From a virus, in IMG/VR virus record IMGVR_UViG_3300028498_000045, positions 1 through 27,949 of that record: 27,949 nucleotides of DNA; one strand, given 5' to 3'. The number at the start of each line of letters is the position of its first letter. The stretch's first letter is position 1. Below, piece after piece: positions 12,718 through 22,330 of the stretch. The notes under the pieces are model-generated. The model worked only from the letters and a program-made list of their open reading frames with translations. It was not told where the DNA came from and did not search any database. The translations under genes and the position numbers were made by a program.

Positions 12718-13302
12718 ATGACAACAGAGACTGCCCGCGCGTTTTACCGCCGCCAAGACTGGAACCCTGGCTATGGCCACAAGGTCAAGACACAGGGGCG
12801 GTTGGTAATAGTGGTGGTGGATGGCAAAGAGCTGGTGGACGTGGAGGCCAGCATTGCCCGCATGGCTGCCACTGCTGACCCCGGAAAAATGCACATGAGT
12901 GATGTCAACGAACGCCAACGTGAAACGCATCGTGGCAACGCCTACAGCGCGCCAACGCCCGAGCGAACGGGAGACTCGGGGGGGAGCAAAAACGCTAGTT
13001 ACATGCAGGCCAAAACAATGCGCGAGGTATTCGAGGCCAAGACAGCGCAGCTGGAATACGAAGAGCGCGTTGGCAAGTTCCTGAAAAAAACCGAAGTTGA
13101 CTCGGCCATTTTTGAAATTGCCCGGGCCTTGCGTGACGGCCTGACCAACTGCGCCCGGCGCATCGGCGCTGATGTGGCCGGGCTGACCAACGCGGCCGAC
13201 TGCGAAGCCGTGATTGACCGCGAGCACCGCGCGCTTCTCGAAAGCATGATGCACCGCATCGACAGCCAGCTCGGTGCCCGCCAGGAAAGCGCTGCCGCAT
13301 GA
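12718..13302 (+). CDS. terS: Terminase small subunit (Nu1-like role)
   Basis: This 194-aa protein has an N-terminal region that is poorly structured (about 1-95). The C-terminal half is helical: YMQAKTMREVFEAKTAQLEYEERVGKFLKKTEVDSAIFEIARALRDGL and SMMHRIDSQLGA. That coiled region (YEERVGKFL) is typical of Nu1-type small subunits that contact the large subunit. It precedes and overlaps terL by ATGA (13299-13302), the standard pairing. The first 95 residues lack an obvious winged helix, so the DNA-recognition part may be atypical. Confidence 0.75.
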   Translation: MTTETARAFYRRQDWNPGYGHKVKTQGRLVIVVVDGKELVDVEASIARMAATADPGKMHMSDVNERQRETHRGNAYSAPTPERTGDSGGSKNASYMQAKTMREVFEAKTAQLEYEERVGKFLKKTEVDSAIFEIARALRDGLTNCARRIGADVAGLTNAADCEAVIDREHRALLESMMHRIDSQLGARQESAAA

Positions 13303-15284
13303 CGCCAGGTGCCGAAATCGTGGGGCCCGCATTCAAACGCGGCCTCCAACCCGACCCCAACATGACCGTCGACCAATGGTCCGACGAATACATGATCATC
13401 CCCAAGGACTCCGGCGCCAACGAATACGGCAAATACCGCACCTCCCGCACCCCGCACGCCCGCATGGTCATGCAGGCCCTGTCCGACAACCACCCCTGCA
13501 AGCGCGTCGCCCTCATGGGCGCTTCGCAAATGCTCAAAACCCAAGTTGGGCTCAACTGGTTTGCCGCCAGCGTGCACCAGTCGCCCGCCAACTTCCTGTG
13601 GATCCTGCCCACCGGCAAGCTGGCCAAGCGCACCAGCACCCGCATCTCCAAAACCATCGCCGCCGTACCCCAACTGGTCGAGCGCGTGGCCGCGCCGCGA
13701 TCACGCGACTCCGTCAACACCCTGGACACCAAGGAATACATCGGCGGCTCGCTTTTCATCGTCACCGCTGGCGCGGCAGCAAATTTGTCCGAAGTGCCAG
13801 CCCGCCGCGTGCTATTCGACGAAGTCGACCGCGCCGAGGCCAACGTCAACGGTGAAGGAGACCCTGTCGCCCTGGCCGAAGCCCGGCAAACCACCTTCGA
13901 GCGCAACCGGAAAGCCTACTACCCCTCCTCGCCCACCATTACCGGCGAATCCATCATTGAAAAACTCTACCTGCGCGGCACCCAGCACGAAGCCCTGGCC
14001 GACTGCGTGCACTGCGGCCACGCCCAGCCGCTGCACTTCGAGCGCTTGACCCTGTCGGATGATGGACAAAACGCCATGTACCCCTGCACCGAGTGCGGCG
14101 CCTACATGATCGAAAGCGACAAAAGCCGTATGTTCGAGCGCGGCGCCTGGTCCGAAGGCGTCGCGGGCGACGGCGAAACAATCAGCTTCACCATCAGCGG
14201 CATGTTCCTCCCCTACGGCTGGCTGCCATGGATCGCCTTGCTGCGCGAATACGGCAAAGCCAAGGCCAAGCTAGAGGAGGGCAGTGAAGAATCCATGATC
14301 GCCTTCTACAACACCCGGCTGGCCCGCTGCTGGGAGCGCCAAAAAGAGCAGACCAAATACGACGAACTCATGCAGCGCGCCGAAGCCTACAAGCTGGGCC
14401 AAGTGCCTGCCGGCGGCCTCAAACTCACTGCCGCCATCGACACCCAAAACGACCGGCTAGAGCTCAAGGTAGTCGCCTGGGGGGAAGGCATGGAATCCTG
14501 GATCATCGACTACCAAATCATCCAGGGCTCACCCGCCGAGGACGCCACCTGGGAGCGCGCAGACGATCTGCTCAAAACCCGCTACCGCCACGCCGGCGGC
14601 GAAATGATGGCGATCGATGCGGCGTTCATCGACTCGGGCGGTGCGCACACGCAAGACGTGTACAACTTCACCTACACCCGCAAACGCCGCTACGTCTTCG
14701 CCATCAAAGGCGCCAGCCGCCCCGACCGCCCCATCCTCTGCGCCAAACCCACCATCGTGGACATCACCTGGCGCGGCAAGACCGAGCGCCAGGGCGCGCA
14801 ACTCTGGTTCATCGGCACCGACACCGCCAAAGATTACTTGGCCAGCCGCTGGAAAAAAGCCACTGGCCCCGGTGCCGTCCACTTCTCGCAAGACCTGCCC
14901 GAGGACTACTACAAACAACTCACCGCTGAGTACCGCACCCACGCCTACAAACGCGGCCGCAAGGTCAGCATCTGGGAGAAAAAGCAGGCCGACCGCAATG
15001 AAGCGCTCGACCTCATGGTCTACAACCTGGCCGCCGCCTACCACCTCGGCCTGCACAAAAAGACCGAATCCCACTGGCAACAGCTACGCGACCGCCTCAA
15101 CCCGCGCAACCAGGACCTATTCGCCCAGCTCGAACACCTGCAGCCCGCCACGCAAATCAGCATCGAAACAACACCTGCACCAATAAACACAAGCGCAGAA
15201 AGCTATCAAAACAGTAGCGTAAAAGCAGTGGCGAAACCCATCGTCCGCCCGGCCTCAACACACACATTCAGAAGAGATTGGTAA
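13299..15284 (+). CDS. terL: Terminase large subunit (GpA family)
   Basis: This 661-aa ATP-driven packaging motor and nuclease has a deviant Walker A, MGASQMLKT (73-81), and Walker B VLFDEVD (D174, E175). A zinc-ribbon pair lies at C236/C239 and C263/C266, and the nuclease domain carries acidic motifs in AAIDTQNDRLELKVVAWGEG and MAIDAAFIDSGG. Length fits lambda GpA. It overlaps terS. The last 40 residues differ in style: a degenerate interspersed repeat at 15189-15226 is translated as part of the tail (SAESYQNSSVKAV). Confidence 0.95.
   Translation: MTPGAEIVGPAFKRGLQPDPNMTVDQWSDEYMIIPKDSGANEYGKYRTSRTPHARMVMQALSDNHPCKRVALMGASQMLKTQVGLNWFAASVHQSPANFLWILPTGKLAKRTSTRISKTIAAVPQLVERVAAPRSRDSVNTLDTKEYIGGSLFIVTAGAAANLSEVPARRVLFDEVDRAEANVNGEGDPVALAEARQTTFERNRKAYYPSSPTITGESIIEKLYLRGTQHEALADCVHCGHAQPLHFERLTLSDDGQNAMYPCTECGAYMIESDKSRMFERGAWSEGVAGDGETISFTISGMFLPYGWLPWIALLREYGKAKAKLEEGSEESMIAFYNTRLARCWERQKEQTKYDELMQRAEAYKLGQVPAGGLKLTAAIDTQNDRLELKVVAWGEGMESWIIDYQIIQGSPAEDATWERADDLLKTRYRHAGGEMMAIDAAFIDSGGAHTQDVYNFTYTRKRRYVFAIKGASRPDRPILCAKPTIVDITWRGKTERQGAQLWFIGTDTAKDYLASRWKKATGPGAVHFSQDLPEDYYKQLTAEYRTHAYKRGRKVSIWEKKQADRNEALDLMVYNLAAAYHLGLHKKTESHWQQLRDRLNPRNQDLFAQLEHLQPATQISIETTPAPINTSAESYQNSSVKAVAKPIVRPASTHTFRRDW
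15189..15226 (-). repeat. Degenerate copy of the interspersed repeat inside terL
   Basis: On the minus strand it reads GCTACTGTTTTGATAGCTTT followed by CTGCGCTTGTG, close to GCTATTTAATTTATAGCTGC/TTGCGC at 2327-2387. It lies in the 3' end of terL and is translated in frame. The similarity is by eye. Confidence 0.35.
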
Positions 15285-15286
15285 CC

Positions 15287-15658
15287 ATGGCCTCCACACA
15301 GTCAAAACTCGACACCCTCGTCCAGACAGAACCCGACCTGGTCGACCGCATCTTTGACTACATCCTGTCCGACCCCGCCATGGCCGCCGCCTTGCGCAGC
15401 CGACAGACCGATCCCGTGGACGACCTCAAAGCCGCCGTGCGCGCCGAATTCCAGGGCGAAGAATGCTACATCACAGGCCGCCGCGTCCAAGCAGCCAACG
15501 TACTAGCTCTATTCAACGGCCGCAACGCCAGCGAAGTCGCCCGCCGCCTAAATATCAGCCGCGCCACCGTATATCGGCACATAAAACAGCCCGGAAAACC
15601 GCCGGCACTGCTAGAAACTGTCTCAAGTTTCCGGGAAATGAGACAGCCCGGCGGTTAA
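15287..15658 (+). CDS. Mor/C-family-like transcription regulator
   Basis: This 123-aa protein has an N-terminal half (about 1-60) resembling the dimerisation part of Mu Mor-type activators. The C-terminal helix-turn-helix is clear: NASEVARRLNISRATVYRHIKQ (about residues 80-101). Mor and C activate Mu middle and late genes; here the gene lies between terminase and gpW, so late-gene control is plausible. The last codons coincide with the palindrome at 15618-15646. The start at 15287 is preferred over 15278; the Shine-Dalgarno is weak. Confidence 0.7.
   Translation: MASTQSKLDTLVQTEPDLVDRIFDYILSDPAMAAALRSRQTDPVDDLKAAVRAEFQGEECYITGRRVQAANVLALFNGRNASEVARRLNISRATVYRHIKQPGKPPALLETVSSFREMRQPGG
15618..15646. 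promoter_or_regulatory. 27-bp palindrome, copy 1
   Basis: TGTCTCA (15619-15625), 13 bases, TGAGACA (15639-15645), with an inner TTTCC/GGAAA and one more pair outside. The copy at 23106-23132 matches it at 26 of 27 bases. It covers the end of the Mor-like gene and lies 51 bases before the gpW gene. It could be a protein-binding dyad or an RNA hairpin. Confidence 0.7.
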
Positions 15659-15697
15659 TTTAGTCGCTTTACAGCCCGACTAAACCACCCCCCACCC

Positions 15698-15916
15698 ATG
15701 GCATTTACACAAAGCGACCTCGACAACGTCAACTCCGCCATCGCCACGGGAGAGCTAAAGGTGGAGCTGAACGGTCGCATGGTCATGTACCGCAGCATTG
15801 ACGAGTTGCTAAAGGCCAGAACCATCATCACCAGCGACCTGGCCGCCAATTCGGCAGGCATTGGCACCCGGCGCGGCAGCTTTCGGGTCAACTTCTCCAC
15901 CCACCGGGGCGACTAA
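15698..15916 (+). CDS. gpW-like head-tail joining protein
   Basis: In this 72-aa protein, MAFTQSDLDNVNSAIATGELKVELNGRMVMYRSIDELLKAR is the typical opening of the gpW family: a helix, a beta hairpin with NGR and then YRSxDELLKAR. The length fits. In lambda gpW closes the head portal after packaging, letting the tail attach. The portal gene starts at the very next base, as in lambda W-B. Confidence 0.85.
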   Translation: MAFTQSDLDNVNSAIATGELKVELNGRMVMYRSIDELLKARTIITSDLAANSAGIGTRRGSFRVNFSTHRGD

Positions 15917-17812
15917 ATGGGCATCAATCTACTCGACCGCCTGATCGGCATCGTCGCCCCTGACACCGGCCTGCGCCGCCTGCGCTCACGCACCCTGCTA
16001 GAGCGCGCCTACGAAGGCGCCAGCCCGCGTGACGGCTGGAAACCGCGCCGCCCCGGAGCCAGCGCCAACACCGACCACCGCGCCGACGCCGCTACCCTGC
16101 GCGTTCGCGCCCGCGCCCTGGTGCAGAACTTGCCCTACATTTCGCGCGGCCTGGAGTCGCTGGTAGCCAACATCATCGGCACCGGCATCTCGCCGCGTTC
16201 GCTGGCCGCCAATGCCGAGGCCATCGACCAGCTCTGGAACGACTGGTGCCGCGTCGCCGACGCCGATGGACGCCTCGACTTCAACGGCCTGCAGGCCGCC
16301 GCCTACCAGGCCATGGAACAAGACGGCGAGGTTCTGGTTCGCCTGCGCAACCGCCGCCTCGAAGACGGCCTGCCCGTGCCGCTGCAAATACAACTGCTCG
16401 AAATCGACTGGCTCGACAGCAGCCGGCACGGCACCAATGGCCTCAACCACATCACCAACGGCATCGAATACGACCCCCTGGGCCGCGTAACCGCGTACTG
16501 GCTGTACGACCAGCACCCCGGCGAAATCAACGCCTACAACCGGGGGCGTTCCACCAGCTACGCCGTGTCAGCCGCCAACATCATCCATTTGTACAAACCA
16601 AGCCGACCCGGCCAAGGGCGCGGCATCACCCGCCTGGCGCCCATCATCGCCCGCGTGCGCGACCTGCAGCTCTACGAAGACGCCGAACTCCAGCGTAAAA
16701 ACCTGGAAACTCGCCTCTCCGTGGTTGCTAGCGGCGATGTGGCCAGCATGAGCATGACCGAGAGCGACAGCGAAGCCGCCGTGCGCGCCACCGGCGAACT
16801 CGGCACGCTGGCCAGCGGCGGCATCACCCAGGTGCCCGCCGGCGTGAACCTGACCGTGGTCGAACCCAAGGCTGCCCCCGGTTACGTCGATTACGTCAAA
16901 TACCAGCTCCATTTGATTGCCGCCGGCATGGGCGTCACCTATGAAATGCTCACCGGCGACGTGCGCGAAGTCAACTTCTCCAGCGCCCGCGTTGCCCTGC
17001 TTGAATTTCGGCGCGGCGCCGAACAAACCCAGTGGCTCACCCTGATCCCCAAGCTACTCGACCCCATCTGGCGCGCCTTCATCGACGCCGCCGTGCTCTC
17101 AGGCAAGCTGCGCACCACCGACTACAGCCTGGACTGGTCCACCCCCAAATGGGACTACGTCAACCCCGAGCAAGACGTCAAAGCCGACCTGGCCGAAATC
17201 TCCGGCGGCTTGTCCACTATCAGCGAAAAGCTGCGCCGCCGTGGTTACAAGCCCGAGCTGGTGTTTGCCGAACTCAAAAGCGACTTCGACCGTTTGCGCA
17301 AAGACGGCACGCTTGATTTGCTGCTGCAGCTGCAAACTGGCCAGGCCCCGCAAGTCAACCCGGCACCCGCCGCCGCTGCCCGCGCCGCTGAGCAGGCCGA
17401 CACCCATGCCGCCTTTGACCAGATCCGCCTGGACATGCAGCAACAGCAAAACATGATGGGCAACCTGCTGGCCGCTGCCGAGCGCGCTGCTGTGCAAGCG
17501 TCGGCACACCGCGAAACGCCTGCCGCGCCCGAAATGCACTTCCATGCGGCGCCCGTTACTGTATTTCCGCCCGAGGTGCATGTCACCGCGCCTGAAACCA
17601 CCGTCAACGTCGAAGCCGTCATGCCCGCGCCCAACGTGCAAATCCGCAACGAAATCACCACCCCCGAGCCGGTAGTACACCTCACGACCTCCGTGCAACC
17701 CGCCACCGTCGAAGTCACCGCCGTGCTGCCGGCCCGCACCACCGACACCGTCATCGAGCGCGATGCACGCGGCCACATCGTGCGCAGCAGCAGCACCGAG
17801 CGCGACACCTGA
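15917..17812 (+). CDS. Portal protein (lambda B family) with extended C-terminus
   Basis: In this 631-aa protein, RARALVQNLPYISRGLESLVANIIGTGISPRS, then EQDGEVLVRLRNR and the later VTYEMLTGDVREVNFSSARVALLEFRRG, are family landmarks of lambda-type portals; the core ends near residue 480. The remaining 150 residues are rich in Pro, Val, Thr and Glu (HAAPVTVFPPEVHVTAPETT and repeats of the same kind), a repetitive tail that may point into or out of the capsid. The portal forms the dodecameric DNA entry ring. It begins directly at the end of gpW. Confidence 0.93.
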   Translation: MGINLLDRLIGIVAPDTGLRRLRSRTLLERAYEGASPRDGWKPRRPGASANTDHRADAATLRVRARALVQNLPYISRGLESLVANIIGTGISPRSLAANAEAIDQLWNDWCRVADADGRLDFNGLQAAAYQAMEQDGEVLVRLRNRRLEDGLPVPLQIQLLEIDWLDSSRHGTNGLNHITNGIEYDPLGRVTAYWLYDQHPGEINAYNRGRSTSYAVSAANIIHLYKPSRPGQGRGITRLAPIIARVRDLQLYEDAELQRKNLETRLSVVASGDVASMSMTESDSEAAVRATGELGTLASGGITQVPAGVNLTVVEPKAAPGYVDYVKYQLHLIAAGMGVTYEMLTGDVREVNFSSARVALLEFRRGAEQTQWLTLIPKLLDPIWRAFIDAAVLSGKLRTTDYSLDWSTPKWDYVNPEQDVKADLAEISGGLSTISEKLRRRGYKPELVFAELKSDFDRLRKDGTLDLLLQLQTGQAPQVNPAPAAAARAAEQADTHAAFDQIRLDMQQQQNMMGNLLAAAERAAVQASAHRETPAAPEMHFHAAPVTVFPPEVHVTAPETTVNVEAVMPAPNVQIRNEITTPEPVVHLTTSVQPATVEVTAVLPARTTDTVIERDARGHIVRSSSTERDT

Positions 17813-17852
17813 ATTTCCCCCCTGTGCCCTCCCTTGATTTGACAAAGGTTTT

Positions 17853-18119
17853 TTGATGATCGCCTCTTCTATCGGAATGTTCACCACCGTGGACTTGAAC
17901 AACGCCGCCGCCAGCTACTACTGGCGCGGCGAAAAACTTGGCCACGTCATCTCCTGCCTGGCGATCCACTCGGGTAAGCAAAAGCGCGTATCTCTGCGCG
18001 TGCTCGACCCGGCCCGCGTGCAGCCCGCCCTTGACGCTGACGAACGCAAGCGCCTCAACAGCGTGTACGCCGAAATGCAGGCGGCCGACATCATCATCCT
18101 CAAATCAAAAGGAGCATAA
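17853..18119 (+). CDS. Small hypothetical phage protein
   Basis: In this 88-aa protein, MFTTVDLNNAAASYYWRGEKLGHVISCLAIHSGKQKRVSLRVLD suggests a small beta barrel or SH3-like fold; the C-terminal half is helical (ADERKRLNSVYAEMQAADII). An AAAGG stands before the ATG at 17853, and the second ATG (17856) is equally possible. It lies between portal and the large virion genes. Function unknown, perhaps a structural accessory. Confidence 0.6.
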   Translation: MMIASSIGMFTTVDLNNAAASYYWRGEKLGHVISCLAIHSGKQKRVSLRVLDPARVQPALDADERKRLNSVYAEMQAADIIILKSKGA

Positions 18120-18121
18120 CC

Positions 18122-18388
18122 ATGCCCAGTGAATTTCTACTTATCACCCCACCCGAATGGATCGTTGCGGAAAACCCCAACGACATGATTTTTGCGTATG
18201 GCGAAGAAGGCCTGGCCGCTGCCATCACGCGCCAGGAGTGGGGATTCTTGGAAGAAGTCGTGCGCGCAGGCGGCTACCTGCCCGAAGGCCAAACCCTGGT
18301 CGAGATGCGGATGCTGTCGATAGGCACCGACGATGCCACGCGCCTGCGCCTGTGGCTGCGCTTTGACCCCATCGCACCCCACGCCTGA
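18122..18388 (+). CDS. Small hypothetical phage protein
   Basis: This 88-aa acidic protein has an excellent AAAGGAG 10 bases before the ATG. SEFLLITPPEWIVAENPNDMIFAYGEEGLAAAI and VEMRMLSIGTDDATRLRLWLRF show alternating strands and helices. It is not recognised as a family. It immediately follows the previous small gene and precedes the large surface protein, so it probably belongs to the virion assembly module. Confidence 0.6.
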   Translation: MPSEFLLITPPEWIVAENPNDMIFAYGEEGLAAAITRQEWGFLEEVVRAGGYLPEGQTLVEMRMLSIGTDDATRLRLWLRFDPIAPHA

Positions 18389-18412
18389 CCCCCTTAACCC
18401 CAAGCCTGACCC

Positions 18413-20671
18413 ATGCCCTCCATCCGCGACACCTCCTGGGCTACCACCACGGTAGCCACCGGAACCACGCTCACCATCCCAACGCCGACCTCGGCGGCCA
18501 ATGACCTGCTGCTGGCAGTGTTCATGGCCGATACCACAGGTGGTGCCTGGACGAGCGCGGGCTGGACGCATGTGGCAGGCTCACCGTTTCTCAACACCAG
18601 CCAGCTGATCGTTATGTGGCGGCTTGCCGTCGCCACCGAGGCAGTCAGCTACACCTTCACCGGCGGCACGGCCAGCTCCTACAACGGCGCGATCATCTCC
18701 ATCCAGGACGTCAACACCACCCTGCCGTTCGGCACCACGGCCGTCGTCAGCTTTGTGGCGCAGGCGGCGGCGGCCAAATTTACCTTGCCCTCGATCACCA
18801 CCACGGTGGCCAACTCCCTCGTCATGTACGCCTGCTGCAACAACAATTTGGGCGTGCCCTCACTGCTCGAAGGCCCGGTCGCTTCGCTGGTGGCCGCTGA
18901 CGGCGTGGCCGAATCCCTGGGCATCGGCTGGGGTTTCCAGGCTGCCACTGGCGCCACCTCGCTGGCCGTCGGCGCATCCAACGTCACCACCGGCGTGGGC
19001 GTCAAACTGGCGCTGCAGATTGCCCCACCGACGACCGGCGCGGTGGTCATTCCGGCCTACTGCGCCGCCGACCTGGCCGTGTATGTCAACCCCCTCAACG
19101 GCGTCACCGCATACAACGGCGACACCGCCATGGCAGCGACTGCCGACACCAACTTCGGCACCGCGCTGGGCGGCTTCACCGCCGCCGACGCAACCGTGGC
19201 AGCAGCCACCGACGTGGGCATCAACTCGTTCCACTCGGCCGCCCGCCTGAACAACGCCACCGGCACCAGCACCCTGGCTGGGGCTGAACTGGTGCTGGCC
19301 GTAGCCAACCGGCCCAGTGTCGCGGGCAAAAACATTCTGGTCCATGTGGGCCCCTCGACCGAAGGCCAGTTACAGCGCTTTTCCTCCATTGCCTCGGGCC
19401 GCGGCATCTGGTTTGGCATGCGCTCGGGCGCAGCCGCGAATTACAAAATCTGGCAGGTCTACGGCTCCGAACTGGGCTCGCTGCGCCACCAGCCGGTGGT
19501 GATCAACAGCGCTGCCCTGAATGTCAAGGCCACCAACGGCACGCTGGATCCGGCCATCATCCTGTCCTTTGGCTTCTGGCTCAGCGGCACCGGCGTGACG
19601 ACCACGGTGTGGGACTTTGCTGCCATCTGGGTGCTCGACACCACCACCATCTGCGGCGGCAACCTGGCCGGACCGCTGGACCTGCCGGGCATCGTGGCCT
19701 CGGCGGCCACGGGCAAGGAGCGCAAGAGCGTGCTGCGCCAGGGCGCCGGCCAGGCCTTGAGCTACCAGCCGCTGCAAATCGGCAACGGCGGTACCAACCC
19801 CACCTACCTGCTGCTGGACTCAACCGCGCTGGAATTCCCTGGCCAGTACAACGCTGCCAAAAAGCAGGTCACCTACAACTCCGTGGACAACGTGGCCGGC
19901 ATCACCTACTACGCCGGCGCCTCGGACACCATCAAACACCGCGACTCCGTCGTCTCCAGCCCGAGCAAATACCACTGGCGCATCCACGCCAGCAGCAGCG
20001 CCAGCGCAGCCTACGACTTCAACGGCCTGGCCCTGATCGGTGCCGGCGATGTGGTGCTGCGCAACGTCACCACCTTCACCGGGCTGTCCTTCGTTAACTG
20101 CACGCTCGTCACGCAAAACAGCGCGCCCGTCACCGCCAGCGTGGTGCGCAACTCAAAAATCCTGTCCAACCTGCCCTCGGCCATCAGCGCCTGCACGTTC
20201 ACCAGCGGCGGTACCGGCACTGGCAGCGCCATCGAGATCAATACGCCCGGTACCTACACGTTTTCAGGCAACACCTTTACCGGCTACGGCGCCAACGACA
20301 GCACTGACGCGGCCATCTACAACAACTCCGGCGGCGCGGTCACGATCAACGTCACCAACGCAGGCAACACGCCGACGATCCGCAACGGCACAGGGGCCAC
20401 CACCACCGTCAGCAGCGCCATCTCGCTGACACTTACCGGGCTGAAAACCGGCAGCGACATCGTCATTCTGGATGCGGGCTTGACCACTATCCGGGTGCAA
20501 GTGGACTCCCACCCATCGGACACCTACATCTACAACTTCACCGCCCCGGGCAACGTAGACATTGGCGTTATCAAGCAAGGGTTTGTCGTTTTCTACATCC
20601 GCGGCTTTGCCCTGCCACTGGCCAACACCTCGATTCCGATCAACCAGACTTTCGACCGAAATTACTCCTAA
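18413..20671 (+). CDS. Large beta-rich virion protein (surface or decoration-like)
   Basis: In this 752-aa protein the first about 200 residues (TLTIPTPTSAANDLLLAVFMADTTGG, then SAGWTHVAG and MWRLAVATEAVSYTFTGG) match a beta-sandwich pattern I know from phage-displayed surface proteins. The middle (about 220-440) looks like a lectin or jelly-roll fold. From about 530 to 680 short repeats with N, S, T and G (GDVVLRNVTTFTGLSFVNCTLV, GTYTFSGNTFTGYG) suggest a right-handed beta-helix, as in tailspikes. There is no catalytic motif. Its place between portal and capsid is unusual and favours a capsid-bound adhesin over a tail fibre; that is inference. Confidence 0.7.
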   Translation: MPSIRDTSWATTTVATGTTLTIPTPTSAANDLLLAVFMADTTGGAWTSAGWTHVAGSPFLNTSQLIVMWRLAVATEAVSYTFTGGTASSYNGAIISIQDVNTTLPFGTTAVVSFVAQAAAAKFTLPSITTTVANSLVMYACCNNNLGVPSLLEGPVASLVAADGVAESLGIGWGFQAATGATSLAVGASNVTTGVGVKLALQIAPPTTGAVVIPAYCAADLAVYVNPLNGVTAYNGDTAMAATADTNFGTALGGFTAADATVAAATDVGINSFHSAARLNNATGTSTLAGAELVLAVANRPSVAGKNILVHVGPSTEGQLQRFSSIASGRGIWFGMRSGAAANYKIWQVYGSELGSLRHQPVVINSAALNVKATNGTLDPAIILSFGFWLSGTGVTTTVWDFAAIWVLDTTTICGGNLAGPLDLPGIVASAATGKERKSVLRQGAGQALSYQPLQIGNGGTNPTYLLLDSTALEFPGQYNAAKKQVTYNSVDNVAGITYYAGASDTIKHRDSVVSSPSKYHWRIHASSSASAAYDFNGLALIGAGDVVLRNVTTFTGLSFVNCTLVTQNSAPVTASVVRNSKILSNLPSAISACTFTSGGTGTGSAIEINTPGTYTFSGNTFTGYGANDSTDAAIYNNSGGAVTINVTNAGNTPTIRNGTGATTTVSSAISLTLTGLKTGSDIVILDAGLTTIRVQVDSHPSDTYIYNFTAPGNVDIGVIKQGFVVFYIRGFALPLANTSIPINQTFDRNYS

Positions 20672-20683
20672 AGGGACTCCACC

Positions 20684-22324
20684 ATGGCAAAAATTACCAC
20701 CCGCGCCGGGCTCAATGTCGGCACCGAGCTGACCGTCGACGAGACCCTTAAAACCTTCACGCTCAACGTGGCGGGCAACCTGATCGCCAAAGACGGTGTC
20801 ACGCTGCAGGCGCTGTACTCCAAGTTTGTTGAACTGTGGGCGACAGCAAGCTACCAGGACTCAAGCTTCCCGATGTACGCCATTGATGCTTTGTCCGGCC
20901 AATTCCAGTTTGGCACCGACGGCTCGACCTACAACGGCTGGAAGCCCGCCACCGATGCCACCCGCCAGATGCTGCGCGACGGCGGCTGGTCCGAGTACAA
21001 CAGCTCGGGCACCTTGGCCCGCCAGTACGCCGGCATGGTGGGCCTGGGCGTGGTGTCCACGGGCGCGCAGCTGTACTACCAGCGCGCCGCTGCCGATGCA
21101 CCCGCTAACTTCACGTTCACCGACCAGGCCAACGAAGGCATCCAGGTGTACGGCGACCTGGCCGCCGACGCCACCACCACCACATTCGACAAGCGCACCT
21201 TCTTCAAAGGCTTTGTCCGCGAATACCAAAAAAAGTACAAAGACTCGGTGCTGGCCGACACCGGCAAGACCGCCACCGGCGCCAACCTGGTGAATCTGCT
21301 GCTGGCGAATGAAACCGACCTGGACATTTTGGTGGCCGACGCCAGCATCACCGCCTCGCCATACTCGGAGATCAACGTCAAGTACTTCGCCACCGCGTTT
21401 GCCAAAGACATCGACCTGATCGGCACGCCGCGCTCCAGCGGCATCGTGATCGATGTCGGCACCCACTCGGGCACCGATGGCGCGGGCGCTGCGGCGGCAG
21501 TCGCCATGACCACGGCAGCGGCCGGCATCACCATTGCCACCTACCTGGGCGGCACGCTGCGCATCCACAACGGCGCGGCCAAGGGCCTCTACACCATCAG
21601 CGCCACGGGCGGCAGCGCCACCTCGGTGCCGCTGACCACCGGCCTGCTGGGCGCGGCATCGGGGGCCAGCTTCACCTTGCAGCGCGCCACCCCTGTGGCA
21701 GCTACCCTGCAGCAGATCTACACCAAAATCCAGTTCCAGCTGCGCCAAAACAGCAACATCAATGCACTGGCCTCGGCCGGCGCGGTCACCGGCAAGACGG
21801 CTTCGATCCTGCTCAACTTCGTGGGCAGTGCGCTCAAGGCGGGCTTTTTTGCCCCAACCAACCCCAACGGCGGCGGCACCGGCGTGACATTGCAGGGCTA
21901 CGCCAGCACCGACGTCAACAGCTTCACTAGCTACGACAACGGCGCAGCCACCCGCGACTACCCGTATGCGGCCGCCGGCACCATCAACTTCAACACCCCG
22001 CTGGTGGGCGCAAGCTCCAGTTACCGCCTCATGTTCACAGCCCCACCTGGCGCGGGCAACGATTACGGCGAGTCGGGCGCGATCACGGTCAACAACGTCG
22101 CCGGCACGCCGATCACCGGCGCCATCAGCACCAGCTCGATTGCCTTTGACTACGACTACGACGGCAACGTACAGGGCGGGGCCACGGCCGGTACCGACCG
22201 CGCCGTGACACTGATCGGCATCAAGCCAGGCACCGGAAAATTTGTAGCCGCCACGGGCACCTTGTCGCGCTCCAAGGCCATCAGCTTGTCCCTGGTGGCC
22301 GAAGCCGACCGGGTCTACGCGTAA
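20684..22324 (+). CDS. Large virion structural protein of unknown role
   Basis: This 546-aa protein has AAAGG 9 bases before the ATG. Its N-terminus (DETLKTFTLNVAGNLIAKDGVTLQALYSKFVELW) looks like a helical or coiled attachment segment; DSSFPMYAIDALSGQFQFGTDGSTYNGWKPA follows. A Thr/Ala/Gly-rich middle (about 265-330) and a beta-rich end (SIAFDYDYDGNVQGGATAGTDRAVTLIGIKPG) suggest an exposed, repetitive protein. It sits in one block with the previous gene and the next two. I do not know a family; decoration, spike or scaffold are all possible. Confidence 0.65.
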   Translation: MAKITTRAGLNVGTELTVDETLKTFTLNVAGNLIAKDGVTLQALYSKFVELWATASYQDSSFPMYAIDALSGQFQFGTDGSTYNGWKPATDATRQMLRDGGWSEYNSSGTLARQYAGMVGLGVVSTGAQLYYQRAAADAPANFTFTDQANEGIQVYGDLAADATTTTFDKRTFFKGFVREYQKKYKDSVLADTGKTATGANLVNLLLANETDLDILVADASITASPYSEINVKYFATAFAKDIDLIGTPRSSGIVIDVGTHSGTDGAGAAAAVAMTTAAAGITIATYLGGTLRIHNGAAKGLYTISATGGSATSVPLTTGLLGAASGASFTLQRATPVAATLQQIYTKIQFQLRQNSNINALASAGAVTGKTASILLNFVGSALKAGFFAPTNPNGGGTGVTLQGYASTDVNSFTSYDNGAATRDYPYAAAGTINFNTPLVGASSSYRLMFTAPPGAGNDYGESGAITVNNVAGTPITGAISTSSIAFDYDYDGNVQGGATAGTDRAVTLIGIKPGTGKFVAATGTLSRSKAISLSLVAEADRVYA

Positions 22325-22330
22325 CCCGCT

